In this document: positions 1-9,288 of the stretch, in pieces | How positions within the stretch are numbered: position 1 is the stretch's first letter | Layout of the letters: each line of letters opens with the position of its first letter | Source: CBDCGV01 sp965216955 | GTDB taxonomy: Bacteria; Bacteroidota; Bacteroidia; Chitinophagales; JADIYW01 | Direction of reading: 5' to 3' | Length of the DNA: 64,000 nucleotides | Assembly: GCA_965216955.1 (NCBI GenBank) | Contig: CBDCGV010000002.1 | Location: 248,001 to 312,000 of the forward strand | Program-made: the position numbers and the translations under genes | Notes under the pieces: generated by a model | Databases searched by the model: none | Told to the model about the DNA's origin: nothing | What the model saw: the letters and a program-made list of their open reading frames with translations, nothing else

Positions 1-1651
1 TATTGTAAAAGGCTATGTTTTTGTAGTCACATTTATGTCTAACCTCCATTACGAGCTAATAAAAATAGTTAATGGGTCAATAAAGCAATATGAAGATATA
101 ATGAATTATGGGCACGGTTCTAATGGTTTTGCAATCAGTAAAAGCAGAACTGCTAATAACAAAACCTTTCTTGCCATTAATTCTCATCAACCATTGGAGG
201 GACCCCAATCATGGTATGAATGTCATTTAATTTCTCAAGAGGGATGGGATATGATGGGTGGAACTTTTCCTGGGGGAATGAGTATTTTTCATGGAACTAA
301 TCGAAATCTTGGCTGGGCACATACTACTAATTGGCCCGATTTAACCGATGTATATAAATTAACAATGCATCCGAAAAAAAAATATCATTACAAATATGAT
401 GGAGCTTGGTTACCTCTCAAGGTTCAAAAAATAAAATTGAAAGTTAAAGTATGGTTTTTCAAAATCCCTATTAAAAGAAAGCTTTTTTGGAGTAAGTATG
501 GCCCAACACTAAAAAGTAAGAAAACATTTTATGCATTAAGGTTTCCTGCCAATATGACCATAAAAACTGCGGAACAATGGTATAGAATGAACAAGTCTAA
601 CAATTTTGAAGAATTTAAAGCTGCCCTTACTATGAATGCAGCTCCTGCTTTAAACACTATCTATGCAGACAAAAATGACAACTTGTTTTACATTAGTTTA
701 GGGCATTTCCCATATAGAAACCCTAATTATGATTGGAAAAAAGTATTATCAGGTGATACTTCCGCTACCATGTGGTATCCTCCATTCTATAACATAACGG
801 AATTTCCCCAAATAGAAAACCCTCAGTGTGGTTATATTTTCAATACTAACAATTCTCCTTTTAATGCAACTTGTGATGCTGAAAATATACAATACCTTTC
901 TATTGATACTACTTTTGGATATATGAGGCCTAATAATAACCGTGCATTGCGCTTAAAGTACTTAATAGAAGCAGATACAAGTCTAACTTATAAAGAATTT
1001 CAAGCTATCAAATTTGACAGAAGCTATATGAAACCCACTTATACGTGGTTAATGTCAAATATTGAGGAATTGATGACCATTGATGAAAATGAACATCCAA
1101 AACTAAAAGAGGTCTCTAGAATTATCAAAAGTTGGGATCGAGTGGCAGATGGAGATAGTGAAGCTGCGAGTATCCTAACTTTAGCTATCAAACATATCAT
1201 TAGTAAATTGCTTGATGAAGGAAAGATTGGCAATCAGGAAAGCAATGTATCTAAAGAGCTAATGATCGAATCATTATTAGAAGCCCAAAAGCATCTGAAA
1301 AAACACTTTAAAACAATTCGCGTACCACTTGGAAAACTACAAAGGCTACAACGAGGTAATGTGGATTTACCATTGGCAGGAATGCCTGATGTCTTGGCAG
1401 CTATGACTCCTAAAGAAGGGAAAAAAGGAAGATTAATTGCAGATTTTGGAGAATCTTATATTATGTTGGTACAATATGATGAAAGTGGACCTATAATTGA
1501 AACTATTAATGCTTTTGGAAGTTCTAATAAACCATCGAGTCCTCATTACACAGATCAAATGGAAATGTTTGTACAACAAAAATTAAAACCTATGACATTT
1601 GATAGTTTGGCAATCGCTAACAATGCAAAAAAAGTGTATCATCCAAACTAA
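1..1651 (+). CDS. Penicillin-acylase-family (Ntn) amidohydrolase, 5' truncated by window edge
   Basis: The reading frame is open from base 2, so the ATG at 35 is internal and the signal peptide and most of the alpha chain lie outside the window. The motif GHGSNGFAIS (Ser29 counted from the ATG at 35) matches the Gly-Ser-Asn site where penicillin/AHL acylases self-cleave and expose the N-terminal nucleophile serine of the beta chain. About 510 residues follow, close to the usual beta-chain length, with family-like stretches such as the FPGGMSIFHGTNRNLGWAHT segment. Members are exported and cleave amide bonds in beta-lactams, acyl-homoserine lactones or acylated peptides; the substrate here cannot be told. 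The methyltransferase gene follows 6 nt after the stop, suggesting cotranscription. Confidence 0.85.
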   Translation, partial: IVKGYVFVVTFMSNLHYELIKIVNGSIKQYEDIMNYGHGSNGFAISKSRTANNKTFLAINSHQPLEGPQSWYECHLISQEGWDMMGGTFPGGMSIFHGTNRNLGWAHTTNWPDLTDVYKLTMHPKKKYHYKYDGAWLPLKVQKIKLKVKVWFFKIPIKRKLFWSKYGPTLKSKKTFYALRFPANMTIKTAEQWYRMNKSNNFEEFKAALTMNAAPALNTIYADKNDNLFYISLGHFPYRNPNYDWKKVLSGDTSATMWYPPFYNITEFPQIENPQCGYIFNTNNSPFNATCDAENIQYLSIDTTFGYMRPNNNRALRLKYLIEADTSLTYKEFQAIKFDRSYMKPTYTWLMSNIEELMTIDENEHPKLKEVSRIIKSWDRVADGDSEAASILTLAIKHIISKLLDEGKIGNQESNVSKELMIESLLEAQKHLKKHFKTIRVPLGKLQRLQRGNVDLPLAGMPDVLAAMTPKEGKKGRLIADFGESYIMLVQYDESGPIIETINAFGSSNKPSSPHYTDQMEMFVQQKLKPMTFDSLAIANNAKKVYHPN

Positions 1652-1657
1652 CATTTT

Positions 1658-2479
1658 ATGTCAAAAAAACTAAATATTGATCTAGGAGTCGTTCAAGAGA
1701 CAATGTTCTTTCCATTAGTAGGAAGAGCACTTGCTAGTAAAATGAAAGATCCCATTATCGTAGATAAAAAAGCAATTGAAATTGTTGAACAGCTAAATTA
1801 TAATACTAAAAAAGTAGCTAGACGTTTACAAGAAGGAGGCATTTTAGCAATGGCCGCTCGGGCAGCTAAAATGGACAAAGCTATCAATACATATATTAAA
1901 AGACACCCTCAAGCAACAATTGTAAATATAGGCGCTGGACTGGATACCGCGTTTGATAGAATAGATAATGGACAGATACATTGGTTTGATCTAGATTTGC
2001 CAGATTCAATTAGCCTCAGAAAACAAATACTTCCAGAAGGTGAAAGAAATAAGTGCCTTCCAAAATCCATGTTAGATTTCAGTTGGATAGATGATATTGG
2101 AAATTTAGAGAAGGGCATTTTTATTCAAGTTCCAGGAGTATTCCCTTATTTTAAAGAAAAAGATGTTCGGTTTTTCTTCGAGCATGTCGCTCCAAAAATT
2201 CCCGGTGCAGAAATTATTTTTGATGTTACCTCTTTAATGGGGACTATTCTTATTTCTTATGGAGCTTTAAAAAGTTCGGGAATGAAAGCTAAACTAAAAT
2301 GGGGAATCAAAGATGCAAGAAAAATGCTTAATTGGTCAAAACATTTGCAACTGATTAAGCAAGAATCATACATGAAAGATATACCAAGAAGATGGCATTA
2401 TAGCCCCATCACAAACATTGGTATGTGGGGAAACGACTTTTTAAAAATTGGACAGTTTTTTCACTTTAAATTTATATAA
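1658..2479 (+). CDS. Class I SAM-dependent methyltransferase, leucine carboxyl methyltransferase (LCM/TcmP-like) family
   Basis: This 273-residue protein has the SAM-binding motif VNIGAGLDTAFDR (about residues 88-100), the acidic post-II segment WFDLDLPDSISLRK and an LCM-type PGVFPYFKEKDVR segment. These are typical of the LCM/PPM1 family, whose bacterial members methylate carboxyl or hydroxyl groups of small molecules. It starts 6 nt after the acylase stop and 19 nt before the next lipoprotein, so the three probably form one transcript. No signal peptide or membrane segment is visible, so it is cytosolic. The substrate is unknown; a link with the acylase is inference from spacing only. Confidence 0.75.
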   Translation: MSKKLNIDLGVVQETMFFPLVGRALASKMKDPIIVDKKAIEIVEQLNYNTKKVARRLQEGGILAMAARAAKMDKAINTYIKRHPQATIVNIGAGLDTAFDRIDNGQIHWFDLDLPDSISLRKQILPEGERNKCLPKSMLDFSWIDDIGNLEKGIFIQVPGVFPYFKEKDVRFFFEHVAPKIPGAEIIFDVTSLMGTILISYGALKSSGMKAKLKWGIKDARKMLNWSKHLQLIKQESYMKDIPRRWHYSPITNIGMWGNDFLKIGQFFHFKFI

Positions 2480-2498
2480 CTGGATCAACTAAATAATA

Positions 2499-3647
2499 AT
2501 GTTAACTAAAGTCACCTACCTTTTTATATTGTTAATGTTCTTATCGTGCGACAATAAATCTATAAAAGAGACCAAAGAATATTCAATATTTTCAGAACAA
2601 ATCAGAAAATCCTTAGTTGATGACATGGGTTATTCTTATCATGAGTTATTCAACCCTGCTACAATATATGCACATATATTAAAGTACTTTCCTGATTTTA
2701 GACCTGCTGATATTGCAAAACTCTACATTTTAAGGGCAATTAAAGATCGAGGAAAAATTATGGGGACTTTAATAGCAGACGAAAAAGGCTATTTTGACTT
2801 CATTAACTTTTACAAGAAAAACGAAAAACCCAGACTAATCTTCAGATATGTAAATGCAGACTTAAGCCGATTTAATTATTATGAATACAGAATACAAGAA
2901 ACCAAGGAAGGTTTTAAGATAATAGATGTTTTAAACCATTCAACAGGGCTTTGGTATAGTGAAGAATTTAAAAACAACTTATTAATTGCAAAAGCAAGTG
3001 ATCCGAATGCTTCAGATTGGAAAAACAAATACGCTAATTCCAATTTAGAAGCTTTAAAAAAACTCCAATACATTAATGAACTATTAGATATGAACGAAGC
3101 TGAAAAAGCAGATAAATTATTTGATGAAATTGAACCTTCATTACAAAAAAAGAAGCCATTTAAATTAACTCAATTAAGTATTAAGAGTCAAATAAGCGAA
3201 CAGCAATATTTAAATGTTGTAGAAGAATATAGAAGCCTTTTCGAAAATGATATTAGTTTGGACATTATACTCCTCTATTATAACTATATAAAAGAAAACA
3301 AAGACGATTATTTAAAAAACATAGAAAATTTAAGAACTAGGTTAGGTGAAGACCCTTTATTATATCTTTTTGAAGCAATGTATTTCAAAGAAATTAATGA
3401 TTGGAAAAATGCAGAACAAAAATATAATTTTATCCTTGATAATTTTCCATTAATCACTCTACCTTATTATGATTTAATTGAAATGTACATAGAAAAAAAA
3501 GATTTTAATTCGGCAATTAATGTTCTCAAAGAATTAAGAAGTAACACTCTGTACGACCCCTCTGAATTATACAAATGGATCTCTACTTACCCAGATTTTA
3601 TAGAATCTAAAGATTACCAAAAATGGAAACAAGAACAATTAAATTAA
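2499..3647 (+). CDS. Putative lipoprotein with C-terminal TPR-like helices
   Basis: The N-terminus MLTKVTYLFILLMFLSC ends in a lipobox-like FLSC followed by a polar, acidic mature sequence, so it is predicted to be lipid-anchored. The remaining about 365 residues are rich in Lys, Glu, Tyr and Asn. The C-terminal third contains helix pairs that look like degenerate TPRs (for example the segments around EAMYFKEINDWKNAEQKYN and IEMYIEKKDFNSAINVLKEL). I recognise no catalytic motif. It is the last gene of the putative acylase-methyltransferase-lipoprotein unit. A scaffold or binding role is possible, but nothing in the sequence shows it. Confidence 0.6.
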   Translation: MLTKVTYLFILLMFLSCDNKSIKETKEYSIFSEQIRKSLVDDMGYSYHELFNPATIYAHILKYFPDFRPADIAKLYILRAIKDRGKIMGTLIADEKGYFDFINFYKKNEKPRLIFRYVNADLSRFNYYEYRIQETKEGFKIIDVLNHSTGLWYSEEFKNNLLIAKASDPNASDWKNKYANSNLEALKKLQYINELLDMNEAEKADKLFDEIEPSLQKKKPFKLTQLSIKSQISEQQYLNVVEEYRSLFENDISLDIILLYYNYIKENKDDYLKNIENLRTRLGEDPLLYLFEAMYFKEINDWKNAEQKYNFILDNFPLITLPYYDLIEMYIEKKDFNSAINVLKELRSNTLYDPSELYKWISTYPDFIESKDYQKWKQEQLN

Positions 3648-3752
3648 TTTAACAAAGTATACTACCTTAAGTAATTGTTATAACCATTTACTCTTCTTTA
3701 TTATAGCATAACAATTTACTATCTTTTAGCTGCTTAAATTTTCAATTATCTT

Positions 3753-5078
3753 ATGAGGCTACTTTCTATTTTACTTTTTTTATTGATAAGTATACAACCC
3801 CTATTATCTAATGACAATTTTCTTTTGTCATATGAACTTGTTAGTTCCTATAGTATGGAAGACCTAGAAAAAAAATGGGAAGAAAATAAGATTCCAAAGT
3901 TTATTATTCCAATTGAAAATGGAATAGAGGTATATGAAATCATCTATCAATCTACTTATTATGACGGCTCTCCAATAAAAGCCTCCGGGATTTATTTTCT
4001 ACCTAAAGAAACCAGAACAAATTTACCGCTTCTCGCCTACTTTCATGGCACTCAAATTAAGAAAGAAAGGGATATTAAATTAGGTGGCGAGCAAGCTATT
4101 TGTACAGGTTTTGCAACCGGTGGTTATGCCGTAGCATATGTAGACTATTTTGGCATTGGTAAGGGAGAAAAATTTCACATATACCAACATGCAGAAACAG
4201 AAGCTAGAGCCGGATTAGATTTAATAAGGGCTTGCGAAGAATTAAATGCAAAGCTTGACGTTTCTTTAAATGGTCAATTATTTGCTTCAGGATATTCTCA
4301 AGGTGGGCATGGTGCCATGTCCTTTCATAGATATATAGAACAACATCCTGAATTTGGTTACAACATAACTGCTTCTTCCCCAATGTCTGGAGCCTATGAT
4401 ATGGCAGGCGCACAGGAAAAAGCAATGTATATTGAATATTCTCACCCAGGTTATTTACCCTATTTACTTATTGGTTATAATATGGTTTATGGTTTTTATG
4501 AAGATGTTACTACCGTAATGAGGCCGCCCTATAATGAAACGCTTCCGCCTCTCTTCGATGGGAAACACAGCATGGGGGATGTCAACAAACAAATGCCAAA
4601 GATACCTTCAGAATTTATTACTGAAGAGGTGATTGAAGAATATCAGAATGATGACAACCATCCTTTAAAAGTAGCTTTAAGAGAAAATAGCTTTATGGAC
4701 TGGAAACCTGAGGCTCCTATTCAAATATGTTACTGTAATGCGGATGAACAAGTTTATTATAAGAATGCAACGAACGCCTATGAAAGTATGAAAGAGCTTG
4801 GAGCAGATAATGTTAGTCTAAGACGAGGTGGAAGAAAATTTGATCACAATACATGTGCTTTATATACTTCCATGTATTCAAAATTCTTTTTTGACAGTAT
4901 TGTAAAAAAGGGAAAAGAAAAAGGGAAAAAGGGTCCTGCATTTAAAAGAATGCTTATAAGTATCAGTAAAATTAGGTTTAGAAAAAAAATAAGAAAGTCA
5001 AAAAAAGAAGCGAGAAAGAACAATGAAACTTACAAAAAACAGAGCTTAGAACGAATCGAAAAATATAGAAAGGAATAA
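3753..5078 (+). CDS. Secreted alpha/beta hydrolase (lipase/esterase-like)
   Basis: The 441-residue protein begins with a Sec signal peptide (MRLLSILLFLLISIQPLLSN). The nucleophile elbow is GYSQGGHGA (Ser about residue 179), preceded by the oxyanion-region segment YFHGTQ. The likely acid is the Asp in CYCNADEQVYYKNA and the histidine lies in FDHNTC, the order expected for an alpha/beta hydrolase. The general layout resembles secretory lipases and large esterases acting outside the cytoplasm. The last about 60 residues are strongly Lys/Arg-rich and probably disordered, which is unusual for the fold. It is separated by 105 nt from the upstream gene and converges on folA with 7 nt between stops. 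Confidence 0.75.
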   Translation: MRLLSILLFLLISIQPLLSNDNFLLSYELVSSYSMEDLEKKWEENKIPKFIIPIENGIEVYEIIYQSTYYDGSPIKASGIYFLPKETRTNLPLLAYFHGTQIKKERDIKLGGEQAICTGFATGGYAVAYVDYFGIGKGEKFHIYQHAETEARAGLDLIRACEELNAKLDVSLNGQLFASGYSQGGHGAMSFHRYIEQHPEFGYNITASSPMSGAYDMAGAQEKAMYIEYSHPGYLPYLLIGYNMVYGFYEDVTTVMRPPYNETLPPLFDGKHSMGDVNKQMPKIPSEFITEEVIEEYQNDDNHPLKVALRENSFMDWKPEAPIQICYCNADEQVYYKNATNAYESMKELGADNVSLRRGGRKFDHNTCALYTSMYSKFFFDSIVKKGKEKGKKGPAFKRMLISISKIRFRKKIRKSKKEARKNNETYKKQSLERIEKYRKE

Positions 5079-5085
5079 AATAAGA

Positions 5086-5577
5086 TTACTTTCTTTCTAA
5101 GATCATGAATGTAAAATCATATTCATTTTTTTCATCCGCTTCATGTTCTTCTTCAAAAAGAATATTCCAATTTTCTAACTCTATAAAAGGGAAATAGGTA
5201 TCTCCCTCTATTTCTGTATGCACAATAGTTAGATATAACTTGCTAGCCTTAGGCAAATACTCCTCATAAATCTGCCCTCCCCCAATAACAAATAACTCCC
5301 CTTCTCCATTGTTTGTTGCAAATGATATCGGTTCTTCTAAATTATTAAAGATTTGTACTTTAGGATCTTCAAATCTGAAAGACTTGGAAACCACCATATT
5401 CACTCTATTAGGAAGTGGCTTTTTAAGAGATTCAAATGTTTTACGCCCCATTAAAACATGATGATTAGAAGTATGCTCCTTAAACCAAAGCATATCTTTT
5501 CTTAATCGCCAAAGCAATTTATTATCTTTACCAATAACCCCGTTTAGAGACACCGCAGCTATAATAGAAATCAGCAT
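5086..5577 (-). CDS. folA: Dihydrofolate reductase
   Basis: This 163-residue protein matches bacterial dihydrofolate reductase along its length. It starts with ISIIAAVSLNGVIGKDNKLL, keeps the active-site carboxylate (Asp28 in LRKDM), the NADPH-binding GRKTFESLKKPLPNR segment and the FVIGGGQIYEEYLP motif, and ends with the usual beta-strand pair. It reduces dihydrofolate to tetrahydrofolate with NADPH. The usual Trp-His/Asn-Leu-Pro around the active site reads WRLRKD here, a mild departure. It lies 49 nt downstream of thyA on the same strand, the classic pairing, because ThyA produces the dihydrofolate that FolA recycles. Confidence 0.95.
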   Translation of the reverse strand: MLISIIAAVSLNGVIGKDNKLLWRLRKDMLWFKEHTSNHHVLMGRKTFESLKKPLPNRVNMVVSKSFRFEDPKVQIFNNLEEPISFATNNGEGELFVIGGGQIYEEYLPKASKLYLTIVHTEIEGDTYFPFIELENWNILFEEEHEADEKNEYDFTFMILERK

Positions 5578-5626
5578 ATATCAAACAAATAAAATTTCAA
5601 CTTCCAGTTTTCCCATTACCATACTA

Positions 5627-6508
5627 TTAAACCGCTACCGGTGCTTTTATAGCAGGGTGTGATTCATAGTTAATCAACTCGAAATCTTCGTACTTGAAAT
5701 CAAAAATATTGGTAACATTCTCGTTTATCTTCATTGTAGGTGGTTTTAAAATGCTCCTACTCAATTGCTCATTCACCTGATCCATATGATTCAGGTAAAT
5801 ATGGACATCGCCAAAAGTATGAACAAAATCCCCAAGTTCAAATCCACAAACTTGAGCGACCATCATTGTAAATAACGCATATGACGCAATGTTAAAAGGA
5901 ACACCCAAAAAAGTATCTGCACTTCTTTGATATAATTGACAAGAGAGTCTGTTTTCAGCAACATAAAATTGAAAAAGTGTATGACATGGAGGCAATGTCA
6001 TCTGATCTACATCTGCTACATTCCAAGCACTTATAATATGCCTTCGTGAATCAGGTTTATTCTTAAGATTTTCTATTAATTTGGAAACCTGATCTATGGT
6101 AGCTCCATTCCCATCTGGCCAAGACCTCCATTGGTAACCATAAACGGGTCCAAGATCTCCCCATTTTTTTGCAAATACATCATCTTCAGCAATTTGTGCC
6201 GCAAACTCCCTTATTGTTCTACCATCAAATGCTTCACTGTTTTTAAACTTTGTATAAGGCCAATCATCCCAAATTCGAACTTTATTCTTACACAAATATT
6301 GGATATTGGTATCTCCATTCAAGAACCATAGCAATTCATGAATTATAGACTTAAGATGTACTTTTTTTGTTGTTACGAGCGGAAATCCCTCATTTAAGTT
6401 AAAGCGCATTTGATAACCAAAAACACTAATGGTCCCAACACCCGTCCTATCGTGTTTAACAACACCAGACTCTTTAATGTGATTAAGAAGTTGAAGATAT
6501 TGCTTCAT
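5627..6508 (-). CDS. thyA: Thymidylate synthase
   Basis: It catalyses dUMP + methylene-THF to dTMP + dihydrofolate. The chosen start (MKQYLQLLNHI) matches the E. coli ThyA N-terminus; the in-frame ATG seven codons upstream (6529) adds only MYLYLWA. The product is 293 residues. Visible family features are DRTGVGTISVFG near residue 20, the phosphate-binding RR pair in DSRRHIISAWN, the catalytic Cys175 in LPPCHTLFQFYV and the terminal IKAPVAV. An insertion around residues 86-115 makes it longer than the 264-residue E. coli enzyme, a length seen in other bacteria. It is first in the thyA-folA pair. Confidence 0.96.
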   Translation of the reverse strand: MKQYLQLLNHIKESGVVKHDRTGVGTISVFGYQMRFNLNEGFPLVTTKKVHLKSIIHELLWFLNGDTNIQYLCKNKVRIWDDWPYTKFKNSEAFDGRTIREFAAQIAEDDVFAKKWGDLGPVYGYQWRSWPDGNGATIDQVSKLIENLKNKPDSRRHIISAWNVADVDQMTLPPCHTLFQFYVAENRLSCQLYQRSADTFLGVPFNIASYALFTMMVAQVCGFELGDFVHTFGDVHIYLNHMDQVNEQLSRSILKPPTMKINENVTNIFDFKYEDFELINYESHPAIKAPVAV

Positions 6509-6573
6509 AGCCCATAAATATAGGTACAAAGTAAAAGAGGTTTAAAAAAGTAGTCATTAACTTATAAACAATG

Positions 6574-6753
6574 CTACAACCTAGTTTTATCTAAAATCTG
6601 CTTTCTAATCTCCTGAGCTAAAACCTTAATTTCTTGCATTGACTTTCTAACTCTTACGCCTGCTGATTTATTATTGTTATTTTCAAACTTATCAACATCC
6701 ACCTCAATTTTTTCTAGCAACTGTCTAATGTGTTCAAATTTCTTGCTAACCAT
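6574..6753 (-). CDS. Small histone-H1-like basic protein
   Basis: The 59-residue product from the ATG at 6753 (MVSKKFEHIRQLLEKIEVD...) resembles the short, helical histone H1-like proteins common in Bacteroidota. The diagnostic part is KSAGVRVRKSMQEIKVLAQE. These proteins are presumed to associate with nucleoid DNA, but the role is poorly known. An ATG 13 codons further upstream (6792) is in frame; I prefer the shorter form because family members begin close to the K-F-E motif. It stands alone between thyA and the divergent bamD promoter region. Confidence 0.7.
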   Translation of the reverse strand: MVSKKFEHIRQLLEKIEVDVDKFENNNNKSAGVRVRKSMQEIKVLAQEIRKQILDKTRL

Positions 6754-6869
6754 CGGTTGGTACTTTCTTTTAAGGAGCATTAAATATAGCAATTTTGTTA
6801 AATTAACTTAACTTTTGTCTATAATAATCGTTAAACAAACATATATTATGGATACAATTTATGTATGTA

Positions 6870-6900
6870 TTGCTCGTTAGGGGTAATTGAACTATCTTTG
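6870..6900 (+). promoter_or_regulatory. Predicted Bacteroidota-type promoter for bamD operon
   Basis: TTG at 6870-6872, then 20 nt, then TATCTTTG at 6893-6900 fits the Bacteroidota sigma consensus TTG-N17-23-TAnnTTTG. The bamD ATG chosen here (6907) begins only 6 nt after the -7 element, so the transcript would be nearly leaderless. Confidence 0.55.
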
Positions 6901-6906
6901 CCGCCC

Positions 6907-7725
6907 ATGTTTTTTCCGAAAAATATTTTATCAAGGTTCTTTTTAACTATTTGCATTTGTTTTTTTGCATCATGTAATCCTAAATTTCAAAAGGTACTAA
7001 AAAGCAATGATCTTGAATACAAACTAGAAAAGGCAAAGGAATACTACAATGAAGAAAATTATAGTAATGCCATTCCTCTTTTCGAAGAATTGTTGATTGC
7101 TTATAAAGGGCAAAGGGATCTAGAGGATATCTACTATAGTTATGCATACAGTCATTATGCACAAGGAGACTATACTGTAGCTGCTTTCCACTTTAAAAAG
7201 TTTATTTCACTTTATCCTTCAAGCGAAAAGGTCGAAGATGCCGCATTTAGAATTGCCGAATGTTATCATAATCAGTCTCCTAAATACAACTTAGACCAAA
7301 CTTCTACTATAACAGCAATTGACCAATATCAGCGTTTTGCAGATCAATTCCCTAAAAGTGAGAAAATCCCTCAAGTAAATGAAGCAATTGATGAATTAAG
7401 GGGAAAACTAAAGAGAAAGGCCTTTGAGAGTGCCTATTTATATTATAAAATAAGAGATTACAATGCCGCTTCTTATGCATTTGAATCACTTATTAAAGAA
7501 TTTCCTGATTCAGACAGAGTGGAAGAAGCTGGATACCTTATCATAAAGTCTAGAAAGCTATATGCAGATGATTCATACGATTCTAAAAAGTTAGAACGAT
7601 ATAATAAAACTATAGAAGCGTACGAAAATTTTATAAAAAAATATCCTGGTAGTGACTACCTGACTGAATTAAATGAACTATATTCAGAAGTAAAGAGTTT
7701 AATTGTTAACCTACAAAAGTCCTGA
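6907..7725 (+). CDS. bamD: Outer membrane assembly lipoprotein BamD (YfiO-like)
   Basis: The product is 272 residues from the ATG at 6907 (MFFPKNILSRFF...); an upstream in-frame ATG at 6865 lies before the predicted promoter and is rejected. A lipoprotein signal ends at FFASC. TPR units follow, for example LEKAKEYYNEENYSNAIPLFEEL and the segment YSYAYSHYAQGDYTVAAFHF, the arrangement of BamD, the essential lipoprotein partner of BamA in beta-barrel assembly. It is the first gene of the bamD-rpoZ-coaBC-DUF4835-recN cluster and ends one base before the rpoZ start, so the two are presumably translationally coupled. Confidence 0.85.
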   Translation: MFFPKNILSRFFLTICICFFASCNPKFQKVLKSNDLEYKLEKAKEYYNEENYSNAIPLFEELLIAYKGQRDLEDIYYSYAYSHYAQGDYTVAAFHFKKFISLYPSSEKVEDAAFRIAECYHNQSPKYNLDQTSTITAIDQYQRFADQFPKSEKIPQVNEAIDELRGKLKRKAFESAYLYYKIRDYNAASYAFESLIKEFPDSDRVEEAGYLIIKSRKLYADDSYDSKKLERYNKTIEAYENFIKKYPGSDYLTELNELYSEVKSLIVNLQKS

Positions 7726-7726
7726 A

Positions 7727-8080
7727 ATGACTGAAGAAGAGAAAAAAGAAGAAGTAAAACCATTGAATCCTTTCATTGAAACCAAAAGCTTAGACGTTTT
7801 GGCTAGTGCAAGTGGTAATTTGTATAGATCACTTAATATTATTTCAAAAAGAGCTAATCAATTAAGTGCTAAGCAAAAAGAAGAATTACACAAAAAATTG
7901 GAAGAATTTGCCTCAACTACAGATAATCTTGAAGAAGTTATGGAAAATAGAGAGCAAATTGAGATTTCTAAGTTTTATGAGCGTATGCCAAAGACAGTAT
8001 TGGTTGCAATGAAAGAGCTCTTAAATGATGAAATCTATATTAGAGACCCTGAAGAAGAGGGTGCTGAAGAAAACAATTAA
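7727..8080 (+). CDS. rpoZ: RNA polymerase omega subunit (RpoZ/Rpb6-like)
   Basis: The ATG at 7727 gives a 117-residue acidic protein (MTEEEKKEEVKPLNPF...). The context and the segment NLYRSLNIISKRANQLSAKQ match the Bacteroidota RpoZ/Rpb6 family, which stabilises the beta' subunit. A TTG 8 codons upstream, inside bamD, is less likely. Its start follows the bamD stop by one base (TGAAATG) and the next gene starts 12 nt after its stop, so it is cotranscribed. The acidic C-terminal tail (EEEGAEENN) is typical of Bacteroidota homologues. Confidence 0.8.
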   Translation: MTEEEKKEEVKPLNPFIETKSLDVLASASGNLYRSLNIISKRANQLSAKQKEELHKKLEEFASTTDNLEEVMENREQIEISKFYERMPKTVLVAMKELLNDEIYIRDPEEEGAEENN

Positions 8081-8092
8081 TCGAATAGATTT

Positions 8093-9288
8093 ATGGTTAT
8101 AGACGGCAAAAATATTCTTCTCGCCGTTTGTGGTAGTATTGCCGCATATAAATCTGCTTTTTTTAACGAGACAACTCGTTAAAAAGGTGCTAATGTAAGG
8201 GTCGTAATGACTCATAATGCTACTGAATTCATTTCACCATTAACTATGGCAACCCTCTCAAAAAATGAATGCTTAATAGATTATACCAACCCTCAAAAAA
8301 CCAATTGGAACAACCATGTTGAATTAGGTCTTTGGCAGACTTGATGGTGATTGCCCCGGCTTCTGCCGGCACCATTGCAAAACTTGCCAATGGCATATGT
8401 GATAATCTATTAATTGGGACCTATCTCTCCGCTCGGTGTGATGTCTTAATTGCGCCTGCCATGGATGAAGATATGTGGCACCATACATCCACTCAAGAGA
8501 ACTTAAAAAAAATCACTACCTATGGAAATACGATAATCCCTGTAAATGATGGAGAGCTTGCCAGTGGTTTAGTCGGAAAAGGGAGAATGGCTGAACCTGA
8601 AGAAATTGTTGATTTCATTGAAAGTTATAAAGTCGATTCCAATCTTGATGGAAAGGAGATTTTGATTACTGCCGGCCCTACTTACGAACCTATTGATCCT
8701 GTAAGATTTATTGGAAATCACTCTACCGGAAGAATGGGCATATCCCTTGCTGAAGAAGCAGCTAACAGAGGAGCGAAAGTCACACTTGTTTTGGGACCAT
8801 CTAACCTTTCTACTTCCAGCAAATGCATAAATGTAATTCATGTAACAACAGGTAAAGAAATGTTGAAGGTATGTGAGCAGTATTTTTAGCAAACAAGATA
8901 TTTGCATTTTTTCTGCTGCAGTTGCTGATTATGCCCCCATAAACCCTGAAAAAGAAAAATAAAAAAGAAAAGCGAGCGCATGTCTATAGAATTGGGGAAA
9001 TCGATTGACATTGCGTACACTTTTGGAAAGTTAAAGAAGCAGCATCAGTTTTCTGTTGGTTTTGCCCTAGAAACAGAAAATGAATTGAAAAATGCACAGG
9101 AAAAATTGAAAAAGAAAAATTTTGATTTAATCGTTTTGAATTCCCTTAAAGATGAAGGTGCAGGTTTTAAGCACAACACCAATAAAGTTATTTTAATCGA
9201 TAAGCAAAATAAAGTTGAAAAATATCAGTTAAAAAGTAAGAAATTAGTAGCAAAAGATATTTTAGACAAAGTTGAAAAGTTAATATGA
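8093..9288 (+). pseudogene. coaBC: CoaBC (phosphopantothenoylcysteine decarboxylase/synthase), broken by five frameshifts
   Basis: CoaBC makes 4'-phosphopantetheine from phosphopantothenate and cysteine in coenzyme A synthesis. Joined across frames, the whole protein is recognisable: ILLAVCGSIAAYKS, the decarboxylase His in NNHVELGLW, the PAMDEDMW motif, GGELASGL-like loop, the synthase start ILITAGPTYEPIDPVRFIGN, SAAVADYAP and the end SLKDEGAGFKHNTNKV. Five single-base changes break it: an extra T in 8158-8164, a missing G near 8186, a missing G near 8329, an extra T in 8883-8887 and a missing A in 8955-8959. All are in homopolymers and residues on both sides stay conserved. Sequencing error is the likely explanation for this usually essential gene; real decay is the alternative. 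The stop overlaps the DUF4835 start (ATGA). Confidence 0.88.

Noticed and set aside
8093..9288. Programmed ribosomal frameshifting in coaBC
   Set aside because: Five shifts of mixed sign in one gene cannot be a programmed event, and no slippery site with a downstream structure is evident at each.
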